Origin: Novosphingobium sp.
Lineage (GTDB): Bacteria > Pseudomonadota > Alphaproteobacteria > Sphingomonadales > Sphingomonadaceae
Length of the DNA stretch: 64,000 nt
Direction: 5' to 3'
Assembly (NCBI RefSeq): GCF_039595395.1
Contig: NZ_JBCNLP010000001.1
Location: 2,480,001-2,544,000, forward strand
A program made the translations under genes and the position numbers. The first letter of the stretch is position 1. Each line of letters opens with the position of its first letter. This document shows, one piece after another, positions 44,123 to 53,185 of the stretch. Under the pieces are notes generated by a model. It saw nothing but the letters and a program-made list of their open reading frames with translations. It did not search any database and was not told the DNA's origin.

Positions 44123-44743
44123 ATGTCGAGATTGCACGGTCAGTTGGTGATCGCCACGCATAATCCGGGCAAGCTGCGCGAGATTGCCGCGCTGCTGGCC
44201 CCTTACGGCGTGGAATGCGTCTCTGCAGGAGACCTCGGGCTGGATGAGCCCGAGGAGATCCACGACAACTTTATCGACAACGCGCTGCTCAAGGCCCGCT
44301 ACGCGACCGAAAAGTCCGGCCTGCCCGCGCTGGCCGACGATTCGGGTCTTTGCGTGGAAGCCTTGGGCGGTCGCCCCGGCGTCTACACCGCCGACTGGGC
44401 CGAGCGCCACTGGTACGAAGGCCCCGAAGGCCGCGACTGGTTTATGGCCATGGGCAAGGTCGAGGGCCTGCTGTGCGAGCAAGGCCCCGATGTCGGCCGC
44501 GCCGCCCATTTCGCCTGCGTGCTGGCCATCACCTGGCCCGATGGCGTCCATGCCGTCTATGAAGGCCGCGCCGATGGCAAGCTGACCTGGCCGCCGCGTG
44601 GCAAGCTGGGCTTCGGCTTCGACCCCGTGTTCGTGCCGCTGGGCTATGAGCAGACCTTCTCCGAACTCGACCCCGCCGAGAAGAACCGCATCAGCCACCG
44701 CTCCAACGCTTTCGCCAAGCTGGTGGCCGACCAGTTCGGGTGA
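44123..44743 (+). CDS. rdgB: XTP/dITP diphosphatase (RdgB/HAM1)
   Basis: This 206-residue enzyme hydrolyses non-canonical purine triphosphates such as dITP and XTP to monophosphates, keeping them out of DNA. Family marks are ATHNPGKLREI, ADDSGLCVEALGGRPGVYTA, GKLGFGFDPVFVP, and the C-terminal ISHRSNAFAKL. GGGAGAG lies before the ATG. It lies 13 bp upstream of hemW, and the three genes rdgB-hemW-xerC are probably one transcript. Confidence 0.93.
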   Translation: MSRLHGQLVIATHNPGKLREIAALLAPYGVECVSAGDLGLDEPEEIHDNFIDNALLKARYATEKSGLPALADDSGLCVEALGGRPGVYTADWAERHWYEGPEGRDWFMAMGKVEGLLCEQGPDVGRAAHFACVLAITWPDGVHAVYEGRADGKLTWPPRGKLGFGFDPVFVPLGYEQTFSELDPAEKNRISHRSNAFAKLVADQFG

Positions 44744-44756
44744 TATTTAAAGGCCT

Positions 44757-45905
44757 ATGGCGCGCGCACTCTACATCCATTGGCCCTTCTGCCTGAAGAA
44801 ATGCCCCTATTGCGACTTCAACAGCCATGTCCGCGATGGGGTGGATCATGAGCTGTGGCAGCGCTCCCTACTGGCCGATATGGAACGCGAGGCCGGGATT
44901 GCCGGCGGCGAGACGCTGACCAGCATCTTTTTCGGCGGCGGCACCCCTTCCTTGATGCCGCCCGCCCTGGTGGCCGCCCTGCTGGAACGCGCGGAGCAGC
45001 TTTGGGGCTTCGATCCGGGCATAGAGATCACGCTGGAAGCCAACCCCTCCAGCGTGGAGGCGGCCAAGTTTGCGGCACTGGCCAGCGCCGGGGTCAACCG
45101 CGTGTCGCTGGGCGTGCAGGCGCTGGATGACAAGGTGCTGAAATTCCTTGGCCGCCTGCATGGTGTGGATGAGGCGCTAGCCGCGCTGGATGTGGCCCAG
45201 CGCCATTTCGCCCGCACCAGCTTCGATCTGATCTACGCCCGCCCGAACCAGAGCATGGCAGACTGGGAAGCGGAACTGACCCGCGCCCTTTCCTTCGGCA
45301 CCGATCACCTCTCGCTGTATCAGTTGACCATCGAGCCGGGCACCCGCTTCGAGCGCCTCGTGCGCGATGGCGCCTTCGCCCCGCTGGAAGACGATCCCGC
45401 GGCGGACCTCTTCACCCTCACCCGCCAGATCACGGCAGCTCACGGCCTGCCCGCCTATGAGGTGAGCAACCACGCCCGCCCCGGCCAGCAGAGCCGCCAC
45501 AACCTCGCCTACTGGCGCTATCAGGATTACGCCGGGATCGGCCCCGGCGCGCATGGTCGTCGCCATGCGACCGCCACCACGCGCCACAAGAAGCCCGAAA
45601 ACTGGCTCTCGGCCATCGAGGCCCAAGGCGATGGCATTCAGGAAGCCCGCCAGCTCTCCATCCGCGAACAGGCTGCCGAGGCCATGTTGATGGGCCTGCG
45701 TCTTGCCGAGGGCGTCGATCTGGCAGCGCTTTCCACGCGTTTTGGTTTGTCACCCGAAGAACTGGCCACCCCGGCCCGCCTTGAACTGTACGAACGCCAA
45801 GGTCTGGTCTGGAACGAAGGCCCCCGCATCGGCGTTACCGAGCCCGGCATGCTAGTGCTGAATGCGCTGATCGGCGAACTCGTCCCCACGGAACTGGTGG
45901 TGTGA
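44757..45905 (+). CDS. hemW: Heme chaperone HemW (radical SAM)
   Basis: This 382-residue radical SAM protein has its cluster site at Cys12, Cys16 and Cys19 (CLKKCPYC) and the GGGTPS glycine motif. It contains VSLGVQALDDKVLKFLGR and the HemN_C-type C-terminal domain. It lacks the extra cysteine of HemN, fitting a heme-transfer role rather than coproporphyrinogen oxidation. Its stop overlaps the xerC start (GTGTGA). Confidence 0.9.
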   Translation: MARALYIHWPFCLKKCPYCDFNSHVRDGVDHELWQRSLLADMEREAGIAGGETLTSIFFGGGTPSLMPPALVAALLERAEQLWGFDPGIEITLEANPSSVEAAKFAALASAGVNRVSLGVQALDDKVLKFLGRLHGVDEALAALDVAQRHFARTSFDLIYARPNQSMADWEAELTRALSFGTDHLSLYQLTIEPGTRFERLVRDGAFAPLEDDPAADLFTLTRQITAAHGLPAYEVSNHARPGQQSRHNLAYWRYQDYAGIGPGAHGRRHATATTRHKKPENWLSAIEAQGDGIQEARQLSIREQAAEAMLMGLRLAEGVDLAALSTRFGLSPEELATPARLELYERQGLVWNEGPRIGVTEPGMLVLNALIGELVPTELVV

Positions 45906-46825
45906 GCGACGAACCGGAGCAGTCTCTCGCCCGCCGCGCCGACCTGCTGGCCGCATGGACCGCTCACCTCGCCCAGAACCGCCGCCGCAGCCCGCACACC
46001 GTCCGCGCCTACACCGCCACCGCCGCCCGCCTCGTCCACGCCACCGGCGCCGAGGACTGGGCCACGCTGGCCGAAATCGAGGCCTCCAACCTGCGCGCCC
46101 ATCTGGCCGACCGTCGCGCCGATGGGCTGGGCAACGCTTCGGCCGCGCGCGAACTCTCCGCCCTGCGCGCCTTTCTCACGTTCGCCCGGCAGCAGGCCGG
46201 TGACCCGACCCCCGCCCCGCCCCGCCTGCGCGGGCCACGCCTGAAGAAAGGCCTGCCCCGCCCCGTCACCCCCGACGAGGCCATCAACCTTGCCGACACC
46301 GTCGAGGAAGACGCCACCGCTCCATGGATCGGCGCTCGCGACCGCGCTGTGCTGATGCTGCTTTATGGCGGCGGGCTGCGCATTGCTGAAGCGTTGTCGC
46401 TGACCGGCGGTGTGCTCCCCATCGGCGAAGCGCTGCTGGTCACGGGCAAAGGCAACAAGCAACGCCTTGTGCCGATCCTGCCTGTCGTTGCGCAGGCCGT
46501 GGCCGATTACGCCATGGCCTGCCCCTGGCCGATCACGCGCGATGGCCCGCTGTTCTTCGGCGCTCGCGGTGGGGTGCTGAACCAGGCGCTGGTGCAAAAG
46601 GCCGTCCGCCGGGCGCGGGGGGCGTTGGGGTTGCCGGATACCGCCACGCCTCACGCCTTGCGCCATTCCTTTGCGACGCATCTGCTGGGGGCCGGGGCGG
46701 ATCTGCGGTCTCTGCAGGAATTGCTGGGGCATACCAGCCTTTCGTCCACCCAGATCTACACCAAAGTGGATGCGGCGGTTTTGCTGGATGCCTATCGGGC
46801 GGCGCATCCAAGGGAACAGGGTTAA
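45902..46825 (+). CDS. xerC: Tyrosine recombinase XerC
   Basis: This 307-residue site-specific recombinase resolves chromosome dimers at dif with XerD. It has an N-terminal SAM-like domain (TAHLAQNRRRSPHTVRAYTA) and the catalytic set: Arg in YGGGLRIAEAL, Lys in VTGKGNKQR, HALRHSFATH, the His in LGHTSLSST and the nucleophile Tyr in QIYTKVD. The GTG start overlaps the hemW stop by 4 bp, so translation is coupled. A composite repeat follows. The context is chromosomal and conserved, not a mobile integrase. Confidence 0.92.
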   Translation: MSDEPEQSLARRADLLAAWTAHLAQNRRRSPHTVRAYTATAARLVHATGAEDWATLAEIEASNLRAHLADRRADGLGNASAARELSALRAFLTFARQQAGDPTPAPPRLRGPRLKKGLPRPVTPDEAINLADTVEEDATAPWIGARDRAVLMLLYGGGLRIAEALSLTGGVLPIGEALLVTGKGNKQRLVPILPVVAQAVADYAMACPWPITRDGPLFFGARGGVLNQALVQKAVRRARGALGLPDTATPHALRHSFATHLLGAGADLRSLQELLGHTSLSSTQIYTKVDAAVLLDAYRAAHPREQG

Positions 46826-46834
46826 GAAGCAAAG

Positions 46835-47028
46835 GACAATGCGAGGGTGTTACACCCTCGCGCTCCCATGAATGTCTACGTTGCGCCTCGGGTTCAACCA
46901 TAAAGCAAGGTTGCAGCGCCGCAGGCATAAAATGATTGCGGCTTCGCCGCTTTAGCGCAGCGTCGATACGAAGCGCAGGTCAATGCATTAACGGGGGTGC
47001 AGGGGGCGATGGCCCCCTGCTTTCATCC
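46835..47028 (+). repeat. Composite dispersed repeat, copy B
   Basis: The left hairpin is at 46841-46861 (9-bp GCGAGGGTG stem, TTA loop) followed by CGCTCCCATG. The middle part has GCGCCGCAGGCATAAAATG and a GCGGCTTCGCCGC hairpin. The right end ATTAACGGGGGTGCAGGGGG carries the hairpin at 47000-47021. It fills the gap between convergent xerC and gshB and may terminate both. Confidence 0.78.
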
Positions 47029-48030
47029 TTACTTCTTCATCTCTGCCACGCGAACCTCGATCGCATCCCAGATCAGCCCGGCGACATCCACACCATCGAA
47101 ACGCTCGATCGCCACGATGCCCGTGGGCGAGGTCACGTTGATCTCCGTGAGCCACTCACCGCCGATCACGTCGATGCCCACGAAAGTCAGGCCGCGCTTT
47201 TTCAGTTCCGGGCCAAGGACGCGGCAGATTTCCTGTTCGCGCTCGGTCAGTTCGGTTGCCTCGGCACTGCCACCCACGGCCAGATTGCTGCGGAACTCGC
47301 CCGCGCCGGGGCGGCGGTTGATGGCGCCGGCCACCACGCCATCGACCAGCACGATGCGCTTGTCGCCCTTGGACACGTCGGGGAGGAAGGGCTGGACCAT
47401 ATAGGGCTCGGGCCACATCTGGCTGAAGACCTCCACCAGCGCGCCGAGGTTGTCGCCACTGGCGGGCACGCGGAACACCGCCTTGCCGCCATTGCCGTGG
47501 AGGGGCTTGATGACCAGATCGCCGGAGTAGCCCTTGGCGACGAGGCGCTGTTGGAAGCTGCGCACATCCTCGATGCGGCGGGCGACCAGCGTGGGCGGCA
47601 TAAACTGCGCGAAATCGAGAACGAAGACCTTTTCGGGCGCGTTGCGCACCTGCTCGGGGTCGTTGACGACCAGCGTGCGGCCTTTCAGCTTTTCGAGGAT
47701 ATGCGCGCCGGTGATATAGCCCAGATCGAAGGGCGGGTCCTGGCGCATCAGCACCACATCGACGTCTTCGGCCAGATCCAGAGTCTGGAACGCGCCCAGC
47801 GTATAGTGGCTCTCGCCCTTTTCGGCGGGGCGCTGCACCGTCACGGGCGCGGCCCATGCCGTGACCTTCGCGGGCCCATCGCCCAGCGAGTCCCAAGCCA
47901 GCGTGCCCACATCATAGTACCACATCGCGATCCCGCGCGCCTGCGCCGAAAGCATCAGGGCAAAGGTGGAATCGCCCGCGATGTTGATGCCGGAGAGCGG
48001 GTCCATCTGGACAGCGACGCGCAAACTCAT
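47029..48030 (-). CDS. gshB: Glutathione synthase
   Basis: This 333-residue ATP-grasp enzyme joins glycine to gamma-glutamylcysteine. It begins LRVAVQMDPLSGINIAGDST and contains LMRQDPPFDLGYITGAHILE, DLVIKPLHGNGGKAVFRV and the Mg-binding GIDVIGGEWLTEINVTSPTG segment. It runs in the same direction as yraN (30 bp upstream) and rsmI, the usual gene order for this group. Confidence 0.94.
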   Translation of the reverse strand: MSLRVAVQMDPLSGINIAGDSTFALMLSAQARGIAMWYYDVGTLAWDSLGDGPAKVTAWAAPVTVQRPAEKGESHYTLGAFQTLDLAEDVDVVLMRQDPPFDLGYITGAHILEKLKGRTLVVNDPEQVRNAPEKVFVLDFAQFMPPTLVARRIEDVRSFQQRLVAKGYSGDLVIKPLHGNGGKAVFRVPASGDNLGALVEVFSQMWPEPYMVQPFLPDVSKGDKRIVLVDGVVAGAINRRPGAGEFRSNLAVGGSAEATELTEREQEICRVLGPELKKRGLTFVGIDVIGGEWLTEINVTSPTGIVAIERFDGVDVAGLIWDAIEVRVAEMKK

Positions 48031-48060
48031 GAGGTACTCCTGAAAATCAGACAGATGCGC

Positions 48061-48432
48061 TTACGGCATCCACGCATTGGGGATGTGGTATGGATCATGG
48101 CCGGGCGCAAGAAGGATGACGTCGATCCGCATATCCGCGCCATCGGGCACGAAGCGCGGAGCCAGCAGCTCGGCGGCCATGGCAACGCGGGTGAGCCGCT
48201 TCTGATCGATAGCGTCGACATGGGCTTCGGCCTTGGCGCGCCATTTGACTTCGGCAAAGACGGTCAGCCCTTCGCGGTGGGCAATCAGATCGACCTCGCC
48301 GCGCGGTGTCTTCACCCGGCGGGCGATAATCTCGAAACCCAGCCCTTCCAGAAACAGCGCGGCCTCATCCTCGCCCCGGCGCCCACGCGCCTCGGCGGCG
48401 ATGCGGTTGGCCTGACCGCGCCAGTCGGTCAT
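48061..48432 (-). CDS. yraN: YraN family endonuclease-like protein (UPF0102)
   Basis: This 123-residue protein has the restriction-endonuclease-like fold of UPF0102: RRGEDEAALFLEGLGFEIIARRV, then GEVDLIAHREGLTVFAEVKWR with the Asp and Glu-x-Lys of the PD-(D/E)XK core. The ATG overlaps the rsmI stop by 4 bp. The cellular role is not settled; a link to DNA uptake or Holliday junctions has been proposed for the family. Confidence 0.9.
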   Translation of the reverse strand: MTDWRGQANRIAAEARGRRGEDEAALFLEGLGFEIIARRVKTPRGEVDLIAHREGLTVFAEVKWRAKAEAHVDAIDQKRLTRVAMAAELLAPRFVPDGADMRIDVILLAPGHDPYHIPNAWMP

Positions 48433-49256
48433 TTCAGACGCATCGCCAAGGCGTAGAGTTCCTTGCGGTCCAGCCCGGTTGCCTTGGCCACGGCGGCGGC
48501 GGCCTGACTGGCCTTGGCATGCTGCAACTCGGCGCGCAGCATGGTTTCGGCATCCTCCATGGTCGCCTGCTTCGCCACCGGGGGGCCAATCAGCAGCACG
48601 ATCTCGCCCTTGGGCGGATGGGCGCTGTAATGGGCAATCAGCTCTTCGGGTTGGCCGCTGCGGCATTCCTCGAACATCTTGGTCAGTTCGCGGGCGACTG
48701 CCACCTCGCGCCCCGGCAGCACCTGGGCAATGGCCGTCAACGAATCGATCAGGCGCGGAGAGGTTTCGTAAAAAATCAGCGTGGCGGGCACGGCGCCCAG
48801 CTCGGCCAGAGCATCGCCCCGCGCCTTATCTTTCGATGGCAGGAACCCGGCAAACAGAAACCGGTCAGACGGCAACCCCGACAGCGTCACCCCCATGATC
48901 GCCGCGCAAGGCCCCGGCAGACTGGTCACCGCGATCCCCCGCTCGCGCGCCTCACGCACTAGGCGATAGCCCGGATCGGACACCAGCGGCGTACCCGCGT
49001 CGGACACCAGCGCCACCGGCTCGGCACTCATCAGCGCCAGCAGTTTTTCGCGGGCATTTTCATCGGCATGATCGTCGTAACGGATCAAACGCTGTTTCAA
49101 ACCAAGATGTTGCATCAACCGCCCGGTTATCCGAGTATCCTCACAGGCCACCGCTGACACGCCACGCAGTATCTCCACACCGCGCATGGTGATATCGCCG
49201 AGATTGCCAATGGGCGTGGCCACAATGTAGAGGCCGGGGGTAAGGCGCTGATCCAT
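48429..49256 (-). CDS. rsmI: 16S rRNA (cytidine(1402)-2'-O)-methyltransferase RsmI
   Basis: This 275-residue tetrapyrrole-methylase-fold enzyme methylates C1402 of 16S rRNA using SAM. It begins LYIVATPIGNLGDITMRGVE and contains CEDTRITGRLMQHLGL, YDDHADENAREKLL, VALVSDAGTPLVSDPGYRL and GLPSDRFLFAGFLPSK. ATG 49256 was chosen; longer in-frame starts would run into the divergent lipoprotein gene. Confidence 0.93.
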   Translation of the reverse strand: MDQRLTPGLYIVATPIGNLGDITMRGVEILRGVSAVACEDTRITGRLMQHLGLKQRLIRYDDHADENAREKLLALMSAEPVALVSDAGTPLVSDPGYRLVREARERGIAVTSLPGPCAAIMGVTLSGLPSDRFLFAGFLPSKDKARGDALAELGAVPATLIFYETSPRLIDSLTAIAQVLPGREVAVARELTKMFEECRSGQPEELIAHYSAHPPKGEIVLLIGPPVAKQATMEDAETMLRAELQHAKASQAAAAVAKATGLDRKELYALAMRLK

Positions 49257-49296
49257 GGCGCCCCCCATGGACCATGGGCATGGGGAAGGACAAGCG

Positions 49297-50517
49297 ATGT
49301 TCAACATTGGGGCGCAGATGACGCAGAATTCCAACCGTATCACCGCCGCAAGCTGGACCCGCCGCGCGATGGCCATCGGCCTTTCCGCCACGCTGGCGGC
49401 CTGTACCGTCATTCCCAAGGGGCCCAAGGCTCCGCCGCCTCCGCCTCCGCCGACCCAGGCTCCGCCACCCGCCAACCTGCCCAACGACACCGACCGGCAT
49501 CGCGTGGCCCTGCTGGTGCCACAGGGCGGACCCAATGCTGCGGCGGGTCAGGCGCTGGCCAATGCCTCGACCATGGCGCTGCTGGATATGAATGCCAGCA
49601 ACCTGCGCATCACCACCTATGACACCTCGACGGGCGCCGCCGCTGCGGCTTCGAAGGCCTTGGCCGATGGCAACCGCCTGATCCTCGGGCCGCTGCTGGG
49701 CGAGGATGCCAGCGCGGTGGCGCAGGTGACCCGCGCCTCGCATGTGCCGGTGGTGTCCTTCTCGAACGACTACACCGTGGCGGGCGGCGACACCTTTATC
49801 ATGGGCACCATCCCGGCACAGTCGATCACCCGCGTGGTTCGCCATGCCAAGGGGCTGGGCGTCACCCGCTTTGCTGCTCTGGTGCCGCTGGGCCTCTATG
49901 GTGAGCGGGCCTCGACCGCCATGGTCAATGCCGTGCGCAACAGCGGCGGGCAGTTGGTGGGCATCGAGACCTATGGCCGCGATCCAGCTTCCATCGCCGC
50001 AGCCGTGCGCAAGCTGAAGGCCCATGGCGCCTTTGACGCCGTGCTGGTGGGTGATACGGCCCGCGCGGCGGCTCAGGCCGCGCCTTTGCTGAAGGCAGGC
50101 AAGCCGACGATGCGCATCCTCGGCACCGAATTGTGGAGCGGCGAGGCCCTGCTGGCCCGCACGCCCGCGCTGCGCGGTTCGCTCTATGCCGCGCTGTCGG
50201 ACACGCATTTCCGCCAGTTTTCCGACCGCTATCACACCCGCTATGGCGAGGCGCCCTACCGCATCGCCACCATGGGCTATGACAGCGTGTTGCTGACGCT
50301 GCGCATCGCGCGCGAATGGCAGCCGGGCCGCCCCTTCCCCACCCAGCGTCTCTATGACAAGGGCGGCTTTGCGGGCACCGACGGCATCTTCCGCTTCAAC
50401 AGCACCAATGTCATCGAACGCTCGCTGGAGATACGCGAGGTGAAGGCGGTTCCGGGCAGCACGACCAGCAACACCGTGCCGGTCGTCAGCCCGGCTCCGG
50501 CCCGTTTCGACGACTGA
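49297..50517 (+). CDS. LpoA-like penicillin-binding protein activator lipoprotein
   Basis: This 406-residue protein has a lipobox (GLSATLAACTVI) followed by a Pro-rich linker (KAPPPPPPPTQAPPP) and a periplasmic-binding-like domain (RHRVALLVPQGGPNAAAG, then YRIATMGYDSVLLTLRIA). This is the build of outer-membrane activators of class A PBPs. The ATG at 49297 has GGGGAAGGACA upstream. It is divergent from rsmI, matching the yraL-yraM order in enterobacteria. The direct PBP partner is unknown here. Confidence 0.82.
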   Translation: MFNIGAQMTQNSNRITAASWTRRAMAIGLSATLAACTVIPKGPKAPPPPPPPTQAPPPANLPNDTDRHRVALLVPQGGPNAAAGQALANASTMALLDMNASNLRITTYDTSTGAAAAASKALADGNRLILGPLLGEDASAVAQVTRASHVPVVSFSNDYTVAGGDTFIMGTIPAQSITRVVRHAKGLGVTRFAALVPLGLYGERASTAMVNAVRNSGGQLVGIETYGRDPASIAAAVRKLKAHGAFDAVLVGDTARAAAQAAPLLKAGKPTMRILGTELWSGEALLARTPALRGSLYAALSDTHFRQFSDRYHTRYGEAPYRIATMGYDSVLLTLRIAREWQPGRPFPTQRLYDKGGFAGTDGIFRFNSTNVIERSLEIREVKAVPGSTTSNTVPVVSPAPARFDD

Positions 50518-50574
50518 GGAAAAAGGCAGTTTGCGACTTGCGCGCGCGGCTTCGTGCGCGTTATGTTCGCATCC

Positions 50575-52584
50575 ATGTCAGACAGCACGCCCGACGATCT
50601 CTTCGAAGCTCCCATCGGCCCCAGCGGCGAGACCTATGACGGCAGCGCCATCGAGGTGCTGGAGGGGCTTGAACCCGTCCGCCGCCGCCCCGGCATGTAT
50701 ATCGGCGGCACGGATGAGCGCGCGCTGCATCACCTCGCCGCCGAAGTGCTGGACAACGCCATGGACGAGGCGGTGGCAGGCTATGCCAACCGCATCGAAT
50801 TCGTGCTTGAGGAGGCGCCGGGCACGCCCGGCCGCCTGACCATCATCGATAATGGGCGCGGCATCCCGGTAGATGAGCATCCCAAATTTCCCGGCAAATC
50901 GGCGCTGGAGGTGATCCTCTCCACGCTGCATTCGGGCGGAAAATTCTCGGGCAAGGCCTATGCCACCAGCGGCGGTCTGCATGGCGTGGGCATCAGCGTG
51001 GTGAACGCGCTTTCCACACTGACCCGCGTGGAGGTGGCGCGCAACAAGGAACTGTTCGCTCAGGAATTTTCGCGCGGTATCACGCAGGGGCCGTTGCAGA
51101 AGATCGGCGCGGCGCCCAACCGGCGCGGAACCAGCGTCTCTTTCACGCCGGACCCGGAAATTTTCGGGGCGGATGCCAAATTCAAGCCCGCGCGGCTGTT
51201 CAAGCTGGTGCGCTCCAAGGCGTATCTGTTTGCCGGTGTGGAAATCCGTTGGAAATGCGCACCCGCGCTTGCCAGCGAGGATGTGCCCGCCGAGGCTACC
51301 TTCCAGTTCCCCGGCGGTCTGGCCGACCATCTGGCCGAACAGACGGCGGGGCGCGAATGCGTCACCACCCAGCCTTTTGCCGGTTCGCAAGACTTTCCTG
51401 GCGAAATGAACGGTCGCGTGGAATGGGCGATCGCCTGGCCGGTGTGGTCGGAAGGCGCCTATTCCTATTACTGCAACACCATTCCCACCCCCGATGGCGG
51501 CACCCATGAGCAAGGCCTGCGCGCCGCGCTGACCAAGGGCATCCGCGCCTTCGGTGAACTGACGGGTGTGAAGAAGGCCAAGGATATCGCGCCCGAGGAC
51601 ATCGTCACGGGCTGCGAGGCGATGCTCTCGGTCTTTATCCGCGATCCGCAGTTCCAGAGCCAGACCAAGGACCGCCTCACCAGCCCCGAAGCCGCGCGCA
51701 TGGTGGAAAACGCCATCCGCGATCACTTCGACCATTACCTCACCGACAATATGGAGCGCGGCAAGGCGCTGCTCGGTTATGTGATGGAGAAGATGGACGA
51801 GCGCCTGCGCCGCAAGGCCGAGCGCGAGGTCAAGCGCAAGACCGCCACCAACGCCCGCAAGCTGCGCCTGCCCGGCAAGCTGACCGATTGCAGCGGCGAA
51901 GGCAGCGGCGAGACCGAACTCTTTATCGTCGAGGGCGACTCGGCAGGCGGCAGCGCCAAGCAGGCCCGCGACCGCAAGACGCAGGCGATCCTGCCGATCC
52001 GGGGCAAGATCCTGAACGTCGCCAGCGCCACGCTCGACAAGATCCGCGCCAATCAGGAAATCGCCGATCTGTCGCTGGCGCTGGGCTGTGGGCTGCGCAA
52101 GGACTGCAACCCCGACAATCTGCGCTATGACCGCATCGTCATCATGACCGACGCCGATGTCGACGGCGCGCATATCGCCACGCTGCTGATGACCTTCTTC
52201 TTCCAGGAAATGCCCGAGGTCGTGCGCCAGGGCCATCTCTACCTCGCCCAGCCGCCGCTCTACCGCCTGACGGCCGGCAAGGAGAGCGCCTATGCCCGCG
52301 ATGACGCCCATCGCGCCGAACTGGAGAAGACCAAGTTCAAGGGCAAAAAGGTCGAGGTCGGACGCTTCAAGGGTCTGGGCGAGATGAACCCCCAGCAGTT
52401 GCGCGAAACCACGATGGACCCGGCCAAGCGCAGCCTGGTGCGCATCACCCTGCCGCCCGAGTATGAGGCGCGGGCTCAGGTCAAGGATCTGGTGGACCGG
52501 CTGATGGGGCGTAACCCGGAGCACCGGTTTATGTTCATTCAGAACCGGGCGGGTGAGCTGGACCCGGATTTGATCGACGCCTGA
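50575..52584 (+). CDS. parE: DNA topoisomerase IV subunit B
   Basis: This 669-residue GHKL ATPase subunit decatenates sister chromosomes with ParC. It has VLEGLEPVRRRPGMYIGGTDE, the ATP-binding NAMDEAVAGYANRI and SGGLHGVGISVVNALS. The TOPRIM acidic residues are in LFIVEGDSAGGSAKQARDR and MTDADVDGAHIATLL, and QTKDRL-type and GRFKGLGEMNPQQL segments follow. The exact start is uncertain; ATGs at 50554, 50563 and 50575 are in frame without a good ribosome binding site. A composite repeat follows. Confidence 0.94.
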   Translation: MSDSTPDDLFEAPIGPSGETYDGSAIEVLEGLEPVRRRPGMYIGGTDERALHHLAAEVLDNAMDEAVAGYANRIEFVLEEAPGTPGRLTIIDNGRGIPVDEHPKFPGKSALEVILSTLHSGGKFSGKAYATSGGLHGVGISVVNALSTLTRVEVARNKELFAQEFSRGITQGPLQKIGAAPNRRGTSVSFTPDPEIFGADAKFKPARLFKLVRSKAYLFAGVEIRWKCAPALASEDVPAEATFQFPGGLADHLAEQTAGRECVTTQPFAGSQDFPGEMNGRVEWAIAWPVWSEGAYSYYCNTIPTPDGGTHEQGLRAALTKGIRAFGELTGVKKAKDIAPEDIVTGCEAMLSVFIRDPQFQSQTKDRLTSPEAARMVENAIRDHFDHYLTDNMERGKALLGYVMEKMDERLRRKAEREVKRKTATNARKLRLPGKLTDCSGEGSGETELFIVEGDSAGGSAKQARDRKTQAILPIRGKILNVASATLDKIRANQEIADLSLALGCGLRKDCNPDNLRYDRIVIMTDADVDGAHIATLLMTFFFQEMPEVVRQGHLYLAQPPLYRLTAGKESAYARDDAHRAELEKTKFKGKKVEVGRFKGLGEMNPQQLRETTMDPAKRSLVRITLPPEYEARAQVKDLVDRLMGRNPEHRFMFIQNRAGELDPDLIDA

Positions 52585-52607
52585 TTTTTGGGGTTTAAGA
52601 AAAGAGG

Positions 52608-52790
52608 AAAATGCGAGGGTGTTACACCCTCGCGCTCCCATGTTTTGTCGGCCTTGGCGCTAAGGGTTCAGCCTCGCGCAACGTCGCGGCGCCGCAGGCA
52701 GAATGATTCCGGCTGCGCCGCTTAAAGATGATGCGCTGCTCAAGACATTAACGGGGGTGCAGGGGGCGATGGCCCCCTGCTTTCATCCCT
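52608..52790 (+). repeat. Composite dispersed repeat, copy C
   Basis: The left hairpin is at 52613-52633 (GCGAGGGTG/CACCCTCGC, TTA loop) followed by GCTCCCATG. The middle part has GCGCCGCAGGCAGAATGATT and CGGCTGCGCCGCTT. The right hairpin is at 52759-52780 after ATTAACGGGGGTGCAGGGG. It is most like copy B. It follows parE and lies 76 bp before the next gene. Confidence 0.78.
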
Positions 52791-52866
52791 TCAAACCTTC
52801 CAAGGAACAAGCCCCTTACCCAAGCATTCACCATCAGGTGCAAGCAAGACGGAGGCTGCGAGTTCC

Positions 52867-53118
52867 ATGAGCATTCTGATGTGGATTTTGATCGGCATCG
52901 TCGTCGGCTGGCTGGCGGGGCTCATCATGGGTGATGACGGCGGGCTGTTGGTCAATTTCGTCGTCGGCATTGCGGGGGCCTTTATCGGCGGGCTGATCTT
53001 CTCGCGCGGGAACATCAACAATTCCGGGCTGACGGTTTCCAGCTTCAGCGTCTCGCTGATCGGCGCGGTAATCTTGCTGGGCGGCGTCAACCTGCTGAGG
53101 CGCGGCAGAGTACGATGA
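52867..53118 (+). CDS. GlsB/YeaQ/YmgE family small membrane protein
   Basis: This 83-residue protein has three hydrophobic segments and the glycine pattern of the transglycosylase-associated (GlsB) family: WILIGIVVGWLAGLIMGDDG, NFVVGIAGAFIGGLIFS and LIGAVILLGGVNLLRR. It is a general-stress inner-membrane protein in other bacteria. GGAGG precedes the ATG. Confidence 0.85.
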   Translation: MSILMWILIGIVVGWLAGLIMGDDGGLLVNFVVGIAGAFIGGLIFSRGNINNSGLTVSSFSVSLIGAVILLGGVNLLRRGRVR

Positions 53119-53185
53119 AGCGTTGACCTGAGGGGCCAAGACCATCAGACTGCCTGCCGGATCATTCAGAGCAGCAGGTTTTATC

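Noticed and set aside
45902..46825. A mobile-element integrase reading of the tyrosine recombinase
   Set aside because: It overlaps hemW in a conserved chromosomal order and has the size and motifs of XerC; no attachment site or cargo is present.
46936..48456. A 506-codon plus-strand frame opposite gshB and yraN
   Set aside because: It is a shadow of two well-supported minus-strand genes and begins inside a dispersed repeat.
50578..52641. A long minus-strand open frame of 687 codons opposite parE
   Set aside because: It mirrors the codon pattern of parE in GC-rich DNA, has no ribosome binding site or recognised domain, and parE is unmistakable on the other strand.
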